NCBI RefSeq assembly: GCF_947495735.1
Contig: NZ_CANMAA010000004.1
Span: 281,368 to 345,367, forward strand
Reading direction: 5' to 3'
Origin: an uncultured Pseudokineococcus sp.
Lineage (GTDB): Bacteria > Actinomycetota > Actinomycetes > Actinomycetales > Quadrisphaeraceae
DNA: 64,000 nucleotides
The notes beneath the pieces are model-generated. The model ran no database searches. It saw only the letters and a list, made by a program, of their open reading frames with translations, and was not told where the DNA came from. Shown here piece after piece: positions 21,334 to 30,181 of the stretch. Position 1 is the first letter of the stretch. Each line of letters starts with the position of its first letter. Made by a program: the position numbers and the translations under genes.

Positions 21334-21339
21334 TACCGT
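21334..21339 (+). promoter_or_regulatory. -10 hexamer TACCGT (leaderless)
   Basis: TACCGT ends 6 nt before the ATG at 21346. Confidence 0.5.
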
Positions 21340-21345
21340 CGTCCC

Positions 21346-21624
21346 ATGACGGAGAGCGACGCCCGCGCCCTGGACGAGATGCAGACGCGCCTGCAGCGCG
21401 TGCTCAGCGAGCTGCGACGCCTGCAGGGCAGGCCCCCCGCCGAGGTGCGCGAGCGCCTCTCGCAGGCCATCGCCGCGGAGGGCCTGCCCGAGCAGCCGCC
21501 CTCGTGGGTGCGCGACAGCGCCGCGGAGCTCTCCGCCGGCCGCCTCGTCGTGATCGGCCCTCGGCAGATCCCCGAGGAGGCCGAGCACCTGGAGCCCGAC
21601 CCCGACCAGCACGCCGCCGGGTGA
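21346..21624 (+). CDS. Small hypothetical protein, 92 aa
   Basis: Short soluble protein, not recognised. The first ~50 residues look helical (ALDEMQTRLQRVLSELRRL, VRERLSQAIAAEGL), followed by a short beta-like LVVIGPRQIP and an acidic tail. The ATG has a leaderless-type promoter and the gene is followed by a 20-bp hairpin, so it looks like an independent real transcription unit. Confidence 0.65.
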   Translation: MTESDARALDEMQTRLQRVLSELRRLQGRPPAEVRERLSQAIAAEGLPEQPPSWVRDSAAELSAGRLVVIGPRQIPEEAEHLEPDPDQHAAG

Positions 21625-21640
21625 CCACGCCCCCCGGTTG

Positions 21641-21685
21641 ACGCACGAAGACCCCACCCGCCGAGCGGGTGGGGTCTTCGTGCGT
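21641..21685. terminator. Long perfect hairpin (20-bp stem)
   Basis: Arms 21641-21660 and 21666-21685 with a CCGAG loop. The outer arm ACGCACGA recurs in hairpins at about 23124 and 34757. It lies between converging small genes and probably acts in both directions. Confidence 0.85.
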
Positions 21686-21788
21686 CAGGCCCCGCGTGCG
21701 TCAGGGGCGGAGACGTCTGCGTCGCCGGCATGACGACGAAGGCGCCATGGCCTCGTCCGTGCGCGTCTCGTCCGGCGCACCCCGCCCG

Positions 21789-22064
21789 TCACGTCTCGTC
21801 GGGACCCTCGGGGTCGTCCTGGTCGTCCCAGTAGCCCGAGCGCGCCTGGCCGCTGCCGTCGGCGTCGTCCGCGCCGCTGCTGGTGAGGTGGATGCCCTGG
21901 CGCCAGGCGTCCTCGGGCTCCGCCTCACCGGCCTCGGTGGTGACGGCCGGCTCGTGCGCCGGGGTCCCGGGACTCGCCTCCGAGGGCACCGGCACCGTCC
22001 GGCCCGTGCCGGCACCGGCCTCCTGCTCGGGGCCCTGCTCCTGGTCGACCTCGTCAGCGTCCAC
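21789..22064 (-). CDS. Small acidic hypothetical protein, 91 aa
   Basis: Very acidic, Gln/Glu/Asp-rich polypeptide with no recognised family (starts VDADEVDQEQGPEQ, ends DDQDDPEGPDET). The GTG at 22064 has CAGACT 6 nt upstream (22071-22076), the leaderless geometry used elsewhere here, and its codon use fits the genome. It diverges from msrB and converges on the 21641 hairpin. It could be a spurious frame in GC-rich DNA. Confidence 0.5.
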   Translation of the reverse strand: MDADEVDQEQGPEQEAGAGTGRTVPVPSEASPGTPAHEPAVTTEAGEAEPEDAWRQGIHLTSSGADDADGSGQARSGYWDDQDDPEGPDET

Positions 22065-22148
22065 CCGGCCAGTCTGGCGCAGCCCGCTCCCGCGGGCGCC
22101 GCGAGGGCCGCCGGGAACGACGGGCCCGCACGTCGTGTTGGACCGGGC

Positions 22149-22613
22149 ATGAGCGCATCGACCTCGTCCACCACCCCGTCGACGCCGGAGCAGACCCCCG
22201 CGGGCGCACCGGAGCCCGTGCGCCGCAGCGACGCCGAGTGGCGCGCGCAGCTCTCGCCGGAGGAGTACTCCGTGCTCCGCCTCGGGGGCACCGAGCGCCC
22301 GTACACCGGCGAGTACACCGACGAGAAGTCGGTCGGCGTCTACAGCTGCCGCGCGTGCGGCACCGAGCTGTTCCGCTCGGAGACCAAGTTCGAGTCCCAC
22401 TGCGGCTGGCCGTCCTTCTACGCCCCGCTGGCCGAGGAGCGGGTCCGCTACATCAGCGACCGGTCCATGGGCATGACCCGCACCGAGGTGCGCTGCGGGG
22501 CCTGCGACGGCCACCTCGGGCACGTGTTCGAGGGCGAGGGCTTCGACACCCCCACCGACCAGCGGTACTGCATCAACTCCGTCTCGCTGCGCCTGCAGCC
22601 CGAGCGTGGCTGA
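22149..22613 (+). CDS. msrB: Peptide-methionine (R)-S-oxide reductase MsrB
   Basis: Methionine-R-sulfoxide reductase, 154 residues, which repairs oxidised proteins. It has the Zn-binding pairs C67/C70 (CRAC) and C116/C119 (CGAC), HCGWPSF, and the catalytic C141 in RYCINSVSL. A short Ser/Thr/Pro-rich N-terminal extension precedes the core. The stop overlaps the next gene by 8 nt, so msrB and the acetyltransferase form an operon. Confidence 0.97.
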   Translation: MSASTSSTTPSTPEQTPAGAPEPVRRSDAEWRAQLSPEEYSVLRLGGTERPYTGEYTDEKSVGVYSCRACGTELFRSETKFESHCGWPSFYAPLAEERVRYISDRSMGMTRTEVRCGACDGHLGHVFEGEGFDTPTDQRYCINSVSLRLQPERG

Positions 22614-23103
22614 CCCGCTCGAGCCCGAGGAGGGGGTGCGCCGGGCCCTCCCGGGCGAGCTCGACGCGGCGACGCTCCACGCCCTGCTGCGGCTGCGCGT
22701 GGACGTGTTCGTCGTCGAGCAGGAGTGCCCCTACCCGGAGGTGGACGGGCGCGACCTCGAGCCCGGCACCGAGCACCTGTGGCACGTCGGCGACGGCGTC
22801 GTCCGCGAGGGCGAGCAGGTCGCCGTCGCGGCGACGCTGCGGGTCCTGGAGGAGCCGGCCGGCTCCTCCTCCCCGCGGCGCATCGGCCGGGTCGCCACCG
22901 CCCCCGGCGCCCGCGGCCAGGGCCTGGCGTCGGTCCTCATGACCGACGTCGTCGCCCGCCACGGCGCCGAGGGCCTGGTGCTGGACGCCCAGGCGCACCT
23001 GTCGGGGTGGTACGCCCGGCACGGCTTCGAGGTGGCCGGGGAGGAGTTCCTCGAGGACGGCATCCCCCACGTCCCCATGCACCGCCCCGGCACCGCCGGC
23101 TGA
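22606..23103 (+). CDS. GNAT acetyltransferase, ElaA type
   Basis: GNAT N-acetyltransferase of 165 residues. The N-terminal LHALLRLRVDVFVVEQECPYPEVDGRD and the central IGRVATAPGARGQGLAS (acetyl-CoA pyrophosphate loop) are typical of the ElaA subfamily, as is the C-terminal LSGWYARHGFEVAGEEFLEDGIPHVPM. Substrate unknown. The GTG start lies within msrB, coupling it to oxidative-repair expression. Confidence 0.9.
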   Translation: MADPLEPEEGVRRALPGELDAATLHALLRLRVDVFVVEQECPYPEVDGRDLEPGTEHLWHVGDGVVREGEQVAVAATLRVLEEPAGSSSPRRIGRVATAPGARGQGLASVLMTDVVARHGAEGLVLDAQAHLSGWYARHGFEVAGEEFLEDGIPHVPMHRPGTAG

Positions 23104-23128
23104 CGCCGCCCGCGCCAGCACGACGCAC

Positions 23129-23164
23129 GAGAGCCCCCGTCCGGAGACCTGGACGGGGGCTCTC
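23129..23164. terminator. Hairpin terminator between the acetyltransferase gene and hemQ
   Basis: A 14-bp stem (23129-23142 with 23151-23164) and 8-nt loop, with further pairing of CAC/GTG outside a 2-nt bulge. It lies between convergent genes. Confidence 0.8.
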
Positions 23165-23182
23165 TCGTGCTGGGGCCGGGGC

Positions 23183-23923
23183 TCAGGGCAGGCGGGCGAC
23201 GACCTGCTGGGCGCTGACGCGCGGCCCCGTGAAGAACGGGACCTCCTCGCGCACGTGGCGGCGCGCCTCCGTGGCGCGCAGCTCGCGCATGAGGTCCACG
23301 ATGCGGTGGAGCTCGTCGGCCTCGAAGGCCAGGAGCCACTCGTAGTCCCCGAGGGCGAAGGCGCTGACCGTGTTGGCGCGCACGTCCGGGAAGGGCATGG
23401 CCGCCATGCCGTGGTCGCGCAGCATCTTCTTGCGGTCGGCGTCCTCGAGCAGGTACCAGTCGTAGGACCGCACGAAGGGGTAGACGCAGAGGTAGCCGCG
23501 GGGCTCCTCCCCCGCCATGAACGCCGGGATGTGGCCCTTGTTGAACTCCGCCGGGCGGTGGAGGCCGGTGGAGGACCACACGGGCTCCAGCACCTGGCCC
23601 ACGGCGGAGCGCCGGAGCCGGTGGTAGGCCGACTGCAGGGCCTCGACCGTCGGGGCGTGCCACCAGACCATCAGGTCGGAGTCGGCGCGCATGCCGCTCA
23701 CGTCGTACAGGCCTCGGACGACGACGTCGGCGTCGGCGGCGAGCAGCTGCTCGAGCTCCTGCGTCGCGGCGTCGCGCTCGTCGTCGGGCAGGTGGTCCAC
23801 GGCGCGGAAGACCGACCACATCGTGTAGCGGATCGTCTCGTTGACCTCCGCCGACGACGGGGGCGTCGCGGGGGCCGACGCGGGGGCTGTGGGGGTGGCC
23901 TGGCCGGTGCTCGTCTCGCTCAC
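23183..23923 (-). CDS. hemQ: Coproheme decarboxylase HemQ/ChdC
   Basis: Chlorite-dismutase-family enzyme, 246 residues, which performs the last step of the coproporphyrin-dependent haem pathway, the H2O2-dependent double decarboxylation of coprohaem to haem b. Family motifs include [31 protein letters not shown] and [15 protein letters not shown] Thr/Ala/Pro-rich N-terminus of ~25 residues precedes the core. It lies downstream of hemG and hemE on the same strand, as in other actinobacteria. A GAGCAT hexamer 6 nt before the GTG may give an extra internal leaderless start. Confidence 0.95.
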   Translation of the reverse strand: MSETSTGQATPTAPASAPATPPSSAEVNETIRYTMWSVFRAVDHLPDDERDAATQELEQLLAADADVVVRGLYDVSGMRADSDLMVWWHAPTVEALQSAYHRLRRSAVGQVLEPVWSSTGLHRPAEFNKGHIPAFMAGEEPRGYLCVYPFVRSYDWYLLEDADRKKMLRDHGMAAMPFPDVRANTVSAFALGDYEWLLAFEADELHRIVDLMRELRATEARRHVREEVPFFTGPRVSAQQVVARLP

Positions 23924-24083
23924 GCGCCCATGCTCCCAGGCCGCCACGGGGTGTCCCCCGGGGCCTTGGTCCTGACCTCCCGGACCACCAGCCGCTCAGC
24001 CCGCCGGCCGCTCTCGGCCGCGAGGAACTCCAGCCAGCCAGCAGCTCCCAGCCCATCAGCAGTACTCAACCCATCAGCAGCAC

Positions 24084-25637
24084 TCAGCCCGCCAGCAGCT
24101 GGCGCGCCGCCCGGCGGGCGGCGGCGATGCAGGCGGGCACGCCGACCCCCTCGTAGGCGGAGCCGGCGACGGCGAGGCCGGGCTGCTCGGCGACACCGGC
24201 GCGCGCGCGGGCCGCGAGGTCCAGGTGGCCGACGTCGTACTGGGGCAGCCCGTCTCGCCAGCGGTCGACGCGGCCCGCCAGCACCGGGACGTCCTCGCCG
24301 CCCAGCAGCGAACCCAGCTCGGCGGCTGCGGAGGCCAGCAGGTCCTCGTCGTCGCGGTCGAGGACGGCCTCCTCGCCGGCGCGACCGGCGGACACCCGCA
24401 GCACGGCCGGCGGCGCGTCGGCCCGGTCGCCGTCCGCCCCGGCGGCAGCGGCGTCGGCGAGCCACGCCCACTTGGTGCTCGAGAAGGTCGACGCCTTGAC
24501 GAGGCCGCCGTCGACGGGCGGCACCAGGAACCCCGACCGGCGCACGCCCGCCAGCACCGCACCGGGCACGACGAGGGTGGCGATGGCGCTGCTGGCCGTG
24601 CGCACGCGGCGCAGCTCCGCCGCCGCAGCCGGCGCCGCGTCGGCGAGCAGCCGTGCGGCCGCGGGCGCGGGCAGGGCCACGACGACGGAGCGGGCGGGCA
24701 CGTCCCCGGAGGGCGTGCCGACCACCCAGCGCGCACCCCCGTCCGCCTCACCCCCCGAGGGCCCGGCCGCGCGGCGCAGGGACGTGGCCGCGGTGCGCAG
24801 CCTCAGCTCGACGCCGTCGTGCACCAGGCGGGCGGCGAGCTCCTCCGCGAGCCGGCCCACACCGCCGCGCAGCCCGGCGAACACCGGACCGGCCGCGGGC
24901 GCCGCCGGCGTCGGGACGCCCGCGGTCGTCGGGGCTCCCCCGGTCGTCGCAGCTCCGCTGGTCGTCGGGGCACCCCTGGTCGCCGGGGCCCCCGGCGCCG
25001 CCGCCCTCCCGGCGAGCAGGGGCTCGCCGCGCTCGGCGAGGTCCCACAGCGCCGGGACGGTCGCCCGCAGGGAGAGCGACCCGGCACTGCCCGCGTAGAC
25101 GCCGCCGAGCAGCGGCTCGACGAGGCGGTCGACGACCGCGCGCCCCACGCGACCGGCCACCCAGGAGGCGACGTCGACGTCGTCGACGCCCACGGGTTCG
25201 ACCCGCTCCTCCGCGGCGACGCGGGCGACCTCCTCGGGCGCCAGGAGCCCGGCCAGGTGGTCGGTGGTGCGCGGCACCCCCATCACCGTCCCGGGCGGCA
25301 GGTCGTGCAGCCGCCCCCGCGTCGCCACGGCCGCGGGCACCGGCTCCGGGTGCACGACGTCGCCCGACAGGCCGAGCTCGTCGAGCAGCTGGAGGGCCTC
25401 GGGACGGCGCACGAGCAGCGACTCGGGGCCGAGGTCCACGAGGAGCGGCTCGCGGCGGCCCGGCACGTCGAGGGCGCCGCGCGCCATCACGCCGCCGACC
25501 CGGTCACCGGCCTCCAGCAGCACCACGCGCTCCCCGGCCCGGGCCAGCTCCCACGCCGCCACCAGGCCGCTGACGCCCGCGCCGACCACGACCACCGGCG
25601 CGGCGCCGGACGCCCTGACGACCTCCCCCGACGTCAC
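24084..25637 (-). CDS. hemG: Coproporphyrinogen III / protoporphyrinogen oxidase HemG (HemY/CgoX)
   Basis: FAD-dependent oxidase, 517 residues, which oxidises coproporphyrinogen III to coproporphyrin III in this pathway. It has the N-terminal dinucleotide motif VVVVGAGVSGLVAAWELA, DLGPESLLVRRPEAL, LVEPLLGGVYAGSAGSLSLRATVP and the C-terminal FAD-contacting GLAVAGSAYEGVGVPACIAAAR. Residues about 213-250 are a low-complexity APTT-type repeat not expected in the enzyme; they probably form a surface loop. The GTG start lies 17 nt after hemE. Confidence 0.95.
   Translation of the reverse strand: MTSGEVVRASGAAPVVVVGAGVSGLVAAWELARAGERVVLLEAGDRVGGVMARGALDVPGRREPLLVDLGPESLLVRRPEALQLLDELGLSGDVVHPEPVPAAVATRGRLHDLPPGTVMGVPRTTDHLAGLLAPEEVARVAAEERVEPVGVDDVDVASWVAGRVGRAVVDRLVEPLLGGVYAGSAGSLSLRATVPALWDLAERGEPLLAGRAAAPGAPATRGAPTTSGAATTGGAPTTAGVPTPAAPAAGPVFAGLRGGVGRLAEELAARLVHDGVELRLRTAATSLRRAAGPSGGEADGGARWVVGTPSGDVPARSVVVALPAPAAARLLADAAPAAAAELRRVRTASSAIATLVVPGAVLAGVRRSGFLVPPVDGGLVKASTFSSTKWAWLADAAAAGADGDRADAPPAVLRVSAGRAGEEAVLDRDDEDLLASAAAELGSLLGGEDVPVLAGRVDRWRDGLPQYDVGHLDLAARARAGVAEQPGLAVAGSAYEGVGVPACIAAARRAARQLLAG
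24910..24992 (-). repeat. 15-bp imperfect tandem repeat in hemG
   Basis: About five degenerate 15-bp units (GTCGTCGGGGCTCCC type on the plus strand) encode GAPTT-like pentapeptides inserted in the oxidase. Confidence 0.7.
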
Positions 25638-25654
25638 AGCCCCACCCCTCCGGG

Positions 25655-26797
25655 TCAGCGCGTCGTCGTCTCGTGGACGAGGTCGACCACGCGGGCCAGC
25701 ACGTCGGGGTCGGTCGCAGGCAGCACGCCGTGGCCGAGGTTGAAGATGTGCCCCGGGGCCGCGCGGCCCGCCTCGAGCACGGCGAGCACGCGCTCGCGCA
25801 CGGCGGGCCAGGGGGCGAACAGCGCCGCGGGGTCGAGGTTGCCCTGCAGGGCGACGGGCCGGTCGACGGCGCGGCCCACCCGCTCGGCGGCCACGTCGAG
25901 CGGCACCCGGAAGTCGACGCCGACGACCTCGGGACCCGCCTCGGCCATGGCGCCCAGCAGCTCGCCGGTGCCGGTGCCGAAGTGGATGCGCGGCACGCCC
26001 AGGTCTGCGACGCCCTCGAGGACGGCGGTCGAGTGGGGCAGGACGTAGCGCCGGTAGTCCGCGAGCGGCAGCGCGCCGACCCAGGAGTCGAACAGCTGCA
26101 CCGCGCCGGCGCCGGCCTCGACCTGCACGCGCAGGAAGGTCGTCGTCAGCGCGGTGAGTCGCTCCATCAGCGCGCTCCAGAGCCCCGGGTCGCCGTACAT
26201 CATCGCCTTGGTGTGCTCGAGGTTGCGGCTCGGCCCGCCCTCGACGAGGTAGCTCGCGAGGGTGAACGGAGCGCCCGCGAAGCCCAGCAGCGGGACGCCG
26301 CCGAGCTCGCGCACGAGCATCCGCGCCGCCTCGTCGACGAAGCCCACCTGCGCCGGGTCCAGGACGGGCAGCGCCTCGACGTCGGCGGCCGTGCGGACCG
26401 GCGAGGCGATGACCGGGCCGGTGCCCGGCACGATGTCGAGGTCGACGCCGGCGGCGGCCAGCGGCACGACGATGTCGCTGTAGAGGACGGCGGCGTCGAC
26501 GCCGTAGCGGCGGACGGGCTGCAGCGTGATCTCGGTGACCAGCTCGGGGGTCCGGCAGGCCTCGAGCATCGCCGTGCCGGCGCGCGCCTCCCGGTACTCC
26601 GGCAGCGACCGGCCCGCCTGGCGCATGAACCACACCGGGGTGCGCTCGCCGCGCCGGCCGTGCGCCGCGGCGCTGAAGGCGCCCTCCCCGGGCAGCGCCG
26701 GCGCCCCGGCGGCCGTCGTGGCCCCGGCCGTCGTGACACCGGCCGCGGTGGAGGGGGCGGGCGAGGTCGTCCGGGTGGCGTCGGGCACGTCCCGCAT
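25655..26797 (-). CDS. hemE: Uroporphyrinogen decarboxylase HemE
   Basis: Converts uroporphyrinogen III to coproporphyrinogen III; 380 residues. The signature [17 protein letters not shown], the catalytic Asp in [28 protein letters not shown] and HIFNLGHGV are all present. An N-terminal Thr/Ala-rich extension of ~40 residues ([13 protein letters not shown]) echoes the insert in adjacent HemG. The ATG at 26797 has no clear ribosome site. It is the first gene of hemE-hemG-hemQ and diverges from the DUF3000 gene over 66 bp. Confidence 0.97.
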   Translation of the reverse strand: MRDVPDATRTTSPAPSTAAGVTTAGATTAAGAPALPGEGAFSAAAHGRRGERTPVWFMRQAGRSLPEYREARAGTAMLEACRTPELVTEITLQPVRRYGVDAAVLYSDIVVPLAAAGVDLDIVPGTGPVIASPVRTAADVEALPVLDPAQVGFVDEAARMLVRELGGVPLLGFAGAPFTLASYLVEGGPSRNLEHTKAMMYGDPGLWSALMERLTALTTTFLRVQVEAGAGAVQLFDSWVGALPLADYRRYVLPHSTAVLEGVADLGVPRIHFGTGTGELLGAMAEAGPEVVGVDFRVPLDVAAERVGRAVDRPVALQGNLDPAALFAPWPAVRERVLAVLEAGRAAPGHIFNLGHGVLPATDPDVLARVVDLVHETTTR

Positions 26798-26850
26798 GCT
26801 GCCACGGCGTGGCGGAGCCCCTCGTCCGCGGTCCCGCGCCGCGCGCGACC

Positions 26851-26856
26851 TACCGT
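26851..26856 (+). promoter_or_regulatory. -10 hexamer TACCGT for the DUF3000 gene (leaderless)
   Basis: TACCGT ends 7 nt before the GTG at 26864. Confidence 0.5.
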
Positions 26857-26863
26857 GCGAGCC

Positions 26864-27502
26864 GTGGACGGGCGACGGGGCAGGGGCGGCGCGCACGGGT
26901 CCCCCGGCGAGGGGCCCTCGGGCGCCAGCGGAGGCGGACCGGGCTCGGTGGTCGAGCGCTGCACCGCCAGCCTGCGCGCCGCGCGCACCCGCCCGGAGGT
27001 GCGCCTCGCCGAGGTGCCCGCCCCGGCCCGGGTGGCGCCGTTCGCCGTGGCCCTGTCGGCCGACGTCGTGCGGGCCGGTGACGACGACGACCTCGCCACC
27101 GGCCGCTTCGTGCTGCTGCACGACCCCGCCGGGCAGGAGGCCTGGGAGGGCGACCTGCGCGTGGTCACCTTCGCCCGTGCCGAGCTCGACCCCGAGACCG
27201 GCGGCGACCCGCTCCTCGGCGACGTCGGCTGGTCCTGGTTCGTCGACGCGCTGGCCGACGGCGGGGTGGAGCACACCGCCGCGGGCGGCACCGTGACCCG
27301 GGTCCTGTCCGACAGCTACGGCAGCCTCGCCGAGCGCGAGCCCACCGTCGAGCTCGAGGTCCGCGCGTCCTGGTCGCCGGTCGGCGGCCCGGACGTCGTG
27401 GGCGACCACCTGCGCGCCTGGGCCGACCACCTGCTGTGCACGGTGGCCGGCCTGCCGCCGCTGCCCGCCGGCGTCACCGCGCTCCCCCGCCGCGCCCGCT
27501 GA
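26864..27502 (+). CDS. DUF3000 family protein
   Basis: Actinobacterial conserved protein of 212 residues, function unknown. After a Gly-rich leader the family region reads [56 protein letters not shown] and a C-terminal [19 protein letters not shown]. It normally neighbours hemE and RNase D in actinobacteria, as here, which supports the assignment but not a role. The GTG is preceded by a leaderless promoter. Confidence 0.9.
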   Translation: MDGRRGRGGAHGSPGEGPSGASGGGPGSVVERCTASLRAARTRPEVRLAEVPAPARVAPFAVALSADVVRAGDDDDLATGRFVLLHDPAGQEAWEGDLRVVTFARAELDPETGGDPLLGDVGWSWFVDALADGGVEHTAAGGTVTRVLSDSYGSLAEREPTVELEVRASWSPVGGPDVVGDHLRAWADHLLCTVAGLPPLPAGVTALPRRAR

Positions 27503-27843
27503 CGCGCCCCTCCCCGGCCTCCCCGCCGCGACCTCCTGCCGCCGCGACGCCCGCCCCTGCGCGCGCCCGTGGGCCCCTCCTCCGCGGCCCTTCCCCGCGG
27601 ACCCCTCGCCGCAGGTCCGCCGCGTGGGCCCGCCTCGCACGTCCCGCGCCCGGCCGCGCCGTCCGGCGTCGCACCCCCGTGGGCGGTCCGCGCAGCCGGG
27701 ACCGCGAGCCCCGCGGCCGGTGACCACCCCGTGGCCGGCAGGTCGTGTACTCGACGCGCGCGCCAGGGCTCAAGCCGCCGGACGGGTGTGCCGATGGGAC
27801 TCCTGGTAGCGCCCACGGAAGGGCGCTTCGAAGGGAGTCGACC
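27503..27843. other. Intergenic region upstream of the LuxR-type regulator
   Basis: The first ~265 bases are C-rich with no supported gene or hairpin. The last ~75 bases hold the FliA/WhiG-like promoter (27769-27797), the 5' leader and the ribosome site GAAGGGAG before the GTG at 27844. Confidence 0.6.
27769..27797 (+). promoter_or_regulatory. FliA/WhiG-type sigma-28-like promoter
   Basis: CTCAAG (27769-27774) and GCCGATGG (27790-27797) are separated by 15 nt. This matches the motility/sporulation sigma-factor pattern CTCA-N15-17-GCCGA known from actinomycetes and the general sigma-28 -10 element GCCGAT. The regulator starts 46 nt downstream. Confidence 0.65.
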
Positions 27844-28545
27844 GTGTCCGCCGTCCTGCCGCCCCCCGCCCGAGGGACCGCCCGCACCGCTGGGGGTCCC
27901 GCGGTCGCCCGCATCCCCAGCCAGCACGCCCGGACCCAGGCGCAGTCCGCCGCCGACCGCGGCACCGCGCTCGTGGCGCTGTCCTCGTCCTCGCTGCGCC
28001 GCGCCGCCGTCCGCGTCCTGCGCGGTCTCGGGGCCCGCGAGGTGCTCGCCGCGCCCGACGCGGCCGCCGCCCGCACCCTCGCCACCCGCCGCTCGGGCAC
28101 CGTGGCCGTCGTCCAGCCGTCCTTCGGCGGCGGCACCGGCCTCGGCCTCGTCCGGGAGACCGCCCTGGGCGGCTGGGGCACGACCGTCGTCGTCGACCAC
28201 CGCCGCGAGGGCGCGGACGCCGCCGCCGCCGCGGGCGCCGCGCTCGCCGCCGGCGCGCGCTGCTACCTGGTCGTCGACCCGGCCGAGGAGGAGGGCGGCC
28301 CCGTCCGGCCCGCCCGCCGCCTCGACGCCGTGCCGCCGACGGGCGCGTGGGAGGACCTGTCCGAGCGCGAGGTCCAGGTCATCTCCCTCGTGGCCGAGGG
28401 GCGCTCGAACCGCGACGTCGGCGAGGCCCTCGGCCTGTCGGCGCTGACCGTCAAGAGCCACCTCGCCCGCATCGCCCGCAAGCTGCGCACCGGCGACCGC
28501 GCCGAGATGGTCGCCATCACCCTGCGGGCGGGCCTCGTCAGCTGA
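27844..28545 (+). CDS. LuxR-family regulator with degenerate receiver domain
   Basis: Protein of 233 residues with a receiver-like N-terminal half (about 40-150) and a LuxR/NarL HTH (about 172-233: LSEREVQVISLVAEGRSNRDVGEALGLSALTVKSHL, split by helices). The position of the phospho-acceptor Asp appears to be Gln91 (VAVVQPSFGGG), so phosphorylation control is unlikely. No histidine kinase is adjacent. GTG at 27844 with ribosome site GAAGGGAG. The FliA-like promoter upstream suggests expression with motility or sporulation genes. The same type of regulator is often found between DUF3000 and RNase D in actinobacteria. Confidence 0.85.
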   Translation: MSAVLPPPARGTARTAGGPAVARIPSQHARTQAQSAADRGTALVALSSSSLRRAAVRVLRGLGAREVLAAPDAAAARTLATRRSGTVAVVQPSFGGGTGLGLVRETALGGWGTTVVVDHRREGADAAAAAGAALAAGARCYLVVDPAEEEGGPVRPARRLDAVPPTGAWEDLSEREVQVISLVAEGRSNRDVGEALGLSALTVKSHLARIARKLRTGDRAEMVAITLRAGLVS

Positions 28546-28648
28546 CGCCCCCCACCGGCCCGGTGGGCCCCGCGGACCGGTGCGCGGTCCGCGGCGGCTC
28601 TCCCCACCGGGCCGGCGCCGCCACGGCGGTCGCGGTCGGGCCCGGGCC

Positions 28649-28654
28649 TACGGT
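28649..28654 (+). promoter_or_regulatory. -10 hexamer TACGGT for the RNase D gene (leaderless)
   Basis: TACGGT ends 7 nt before the ATG at 28662. Confidence 0.5.
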
Positions 28655-28661
28655 GGCCCCC

Positions 28662-30134
28662 ATGACCGCGCGCCAGCCCAGCCCCGCCGCGGCGGACGCG
28701 TCGCCCGCCGGCGCGCCCGTCAGCAGCACCCCCGACCCCGCGCCCGCCGACGCGGCGGACGCGTCGACGGCGCAGCAGCCGGTGGGGTCACAGGGCGCCC
28801 AGCCCGGCGCCTCGGGCTCCGGCGCAGCAGACCCCGAGGCCACCGGCACCGAGGCGTCCGGCACCGAGGCACCTGGGGCCGAGGCGTCGGACGCCGACGC
28901 GCCGGCGCCGCTGCCGGTGCTCACCGAGCCCGCCGAGGGCGTGCCCGACGTGGTCGCGGACCCCGAGGCCCTGGCGGAGGCCGCCGCGCGGCTCGCCGCG
29001 GGCACCGGCCCGGTCGCCGTCGACGCCGAGCGGGCCTCCGGGTACCGGTACGGCCAGCGCGCCTTCCTCGTCCAGCTGCGCCGCGCCGGCACGGGGACGC
29101 TGCTCGTGGACCCCGACGCGCTGCCCGACCTGTCCTCCCTCACCGCCGCCATGGGCGACGCCGAGTGGGTGCTCCACGCGGCGGGCCAGGACCTGCCCTG
29201 CCTCGCCGCCGTGGGTCTGCGGCCCGGTGGCGCCCTGGTCGACACCGAGCTCGGCGCCCGCCTGGCCGGCTTCCCGAAGGTCGGGCTGGCGGCCGTCCTG
29301 CAGCGCCTGCTCGGGGTGGACCTGGCCAAGGAGCACTCGGCGGTCGACTGGTCCACGCGCCCCCTGCCCGAGCCGTGGCTGCGCTACGCGGCCCTGGACG
29401 TCGAGCTCCTCCTGCCGCTGCGCGACGCGCTGCTCGAGGTGCTGGAGGAGCAGGGCAAGCTGGCGTGGGCGGCCGAGGAGTTCGCGGCCGTCCGCGACGC
29501 CCCGCCCGCCCCGCCCCGCACCGACCCCTGGCGACGCACCTCGGGGCTGCACGCGATCCGCTCGCGCCGCCAGCTGGCCGTCGTCCGGGAGCTCTGGGAG
29601 GAGCGGGAGCGGCTGGCCCAGCTCCGCGACGTCTCCCCCGGGCGGGTCCTGCCCGACCGCGCCGTCGTGGCCGCCGCGACGGCGATGCCGACCTCACCGG
29701 CCGCGCTGGCGGCGCTGCCCGTGTTCTCCGGCCCGGCCAACCGCCGCCGGGCGGCCACGTGGCTCGAGGCGATCCGCCGCGGGCAGGGGATGGCCGACCG
29801 CGACCTGCCCCCGACCTCGACGCCGGCCACGGGCCCCCCGCCGCCGCGCACGTGGAAGGACCGCGATCCCGCGGCTGCCGCACGGCTCGCCGCCGCGCGC
29901 GAGGTCGTCACGACCCGCTCCGAGGAGCTCGACGTCCCCGTCGAGAACCTCCTCCAGCCGGACCTGCTGCGCCGCACGTGCTGGGAGCCGCCGCAGCCGC
30001 TGGACGAGGAGGGGCTGGTCAGCGCCCTGGCGGCAGGCGGCGCCCGCGCGTGGCAGGTCGCCCTGCTCGCGGGACCGCTCGCGCAGGCGATGGCCGACGC
30101 CCCGCCGGTGGAGGCCTCTGCTCGCCGGCCGTAA
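28662..30134 (+). CDS. rnd: Ribonuclease D-like 3'-5' exoribonuclease with HRDC domain
   Basis: DEDD-family exonuclease, 490 residues, acting in stable-RNA 3' maturation or turnover. The exonuclease domain (about 95-290) has D121/E123 (AVDAER), the conserved Asp in HAAGQDLPCL and YAALDVELLLPL (Y-x3-D). An HRDC-type region lies around 295-380 (SRRQLAVVRELWEERERLAQ). The first ~85 residues are Ala/Ser/Thr/Glu low complexity, longer than usual. ATG follows a leaderless promoter; a 13-bp hairpin follows the stop. Confidence 0.93.
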   Translation: MTARQPSPAAADASPAGAPVSSTPDPAPADAADASTAQQPVGSQGAQPGASGSGAADPEATGTEASGTEAPGAEASDADAPAPLPVLTEPAEGVPDVVADPEALAEAAARLAAGTGPVAVDAERASGYRYGQRAFLVQLRRAGTGTLLVDPDALPDLSSLTAAMGDAEWVLHAAGQDLPCLAAVGLRPGGALVDTELGARLAGFPKVGLAAVLQRLLGVDLAKEHSAVDWSTRPLPEPWLRYAALDVELLLPLRDALLEVLEEQGKLAWAAEEFAAVRDAPPAPPRTDPWRRTSGLHAIRSRRQLAVVRELWEERERLAQLRDVSPGRVLPDRAVVAAATAMPTSPAALAALPVFSGPANRRRAATWLEAIRRGQGMADRDLPPTSTPATGPPPPRTWKDRDPAAAARLAAAREVVTTRSEELDVPVENLLQPDLLRRTCWEPPQPLDEEGLVSALAAGGARAWQVALLAGPLAQAMADAPPVEASARRP

Positions 30135-30140
30135 GGGCCC

Positions 30141-30170
30141 CTGAGGAGCCCGGAGGGCCGGGCTCCTCAG
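30141..30170. terminator. Hairpin between RNase D and TM2 genes
   Basis: A perfect 13-bp stem (30141-30153 with 30158-30170) and AGGG loop between convergent genes. Confidence 0.8.
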
Positions 30171-30181
30171 CGACGCCGTCC

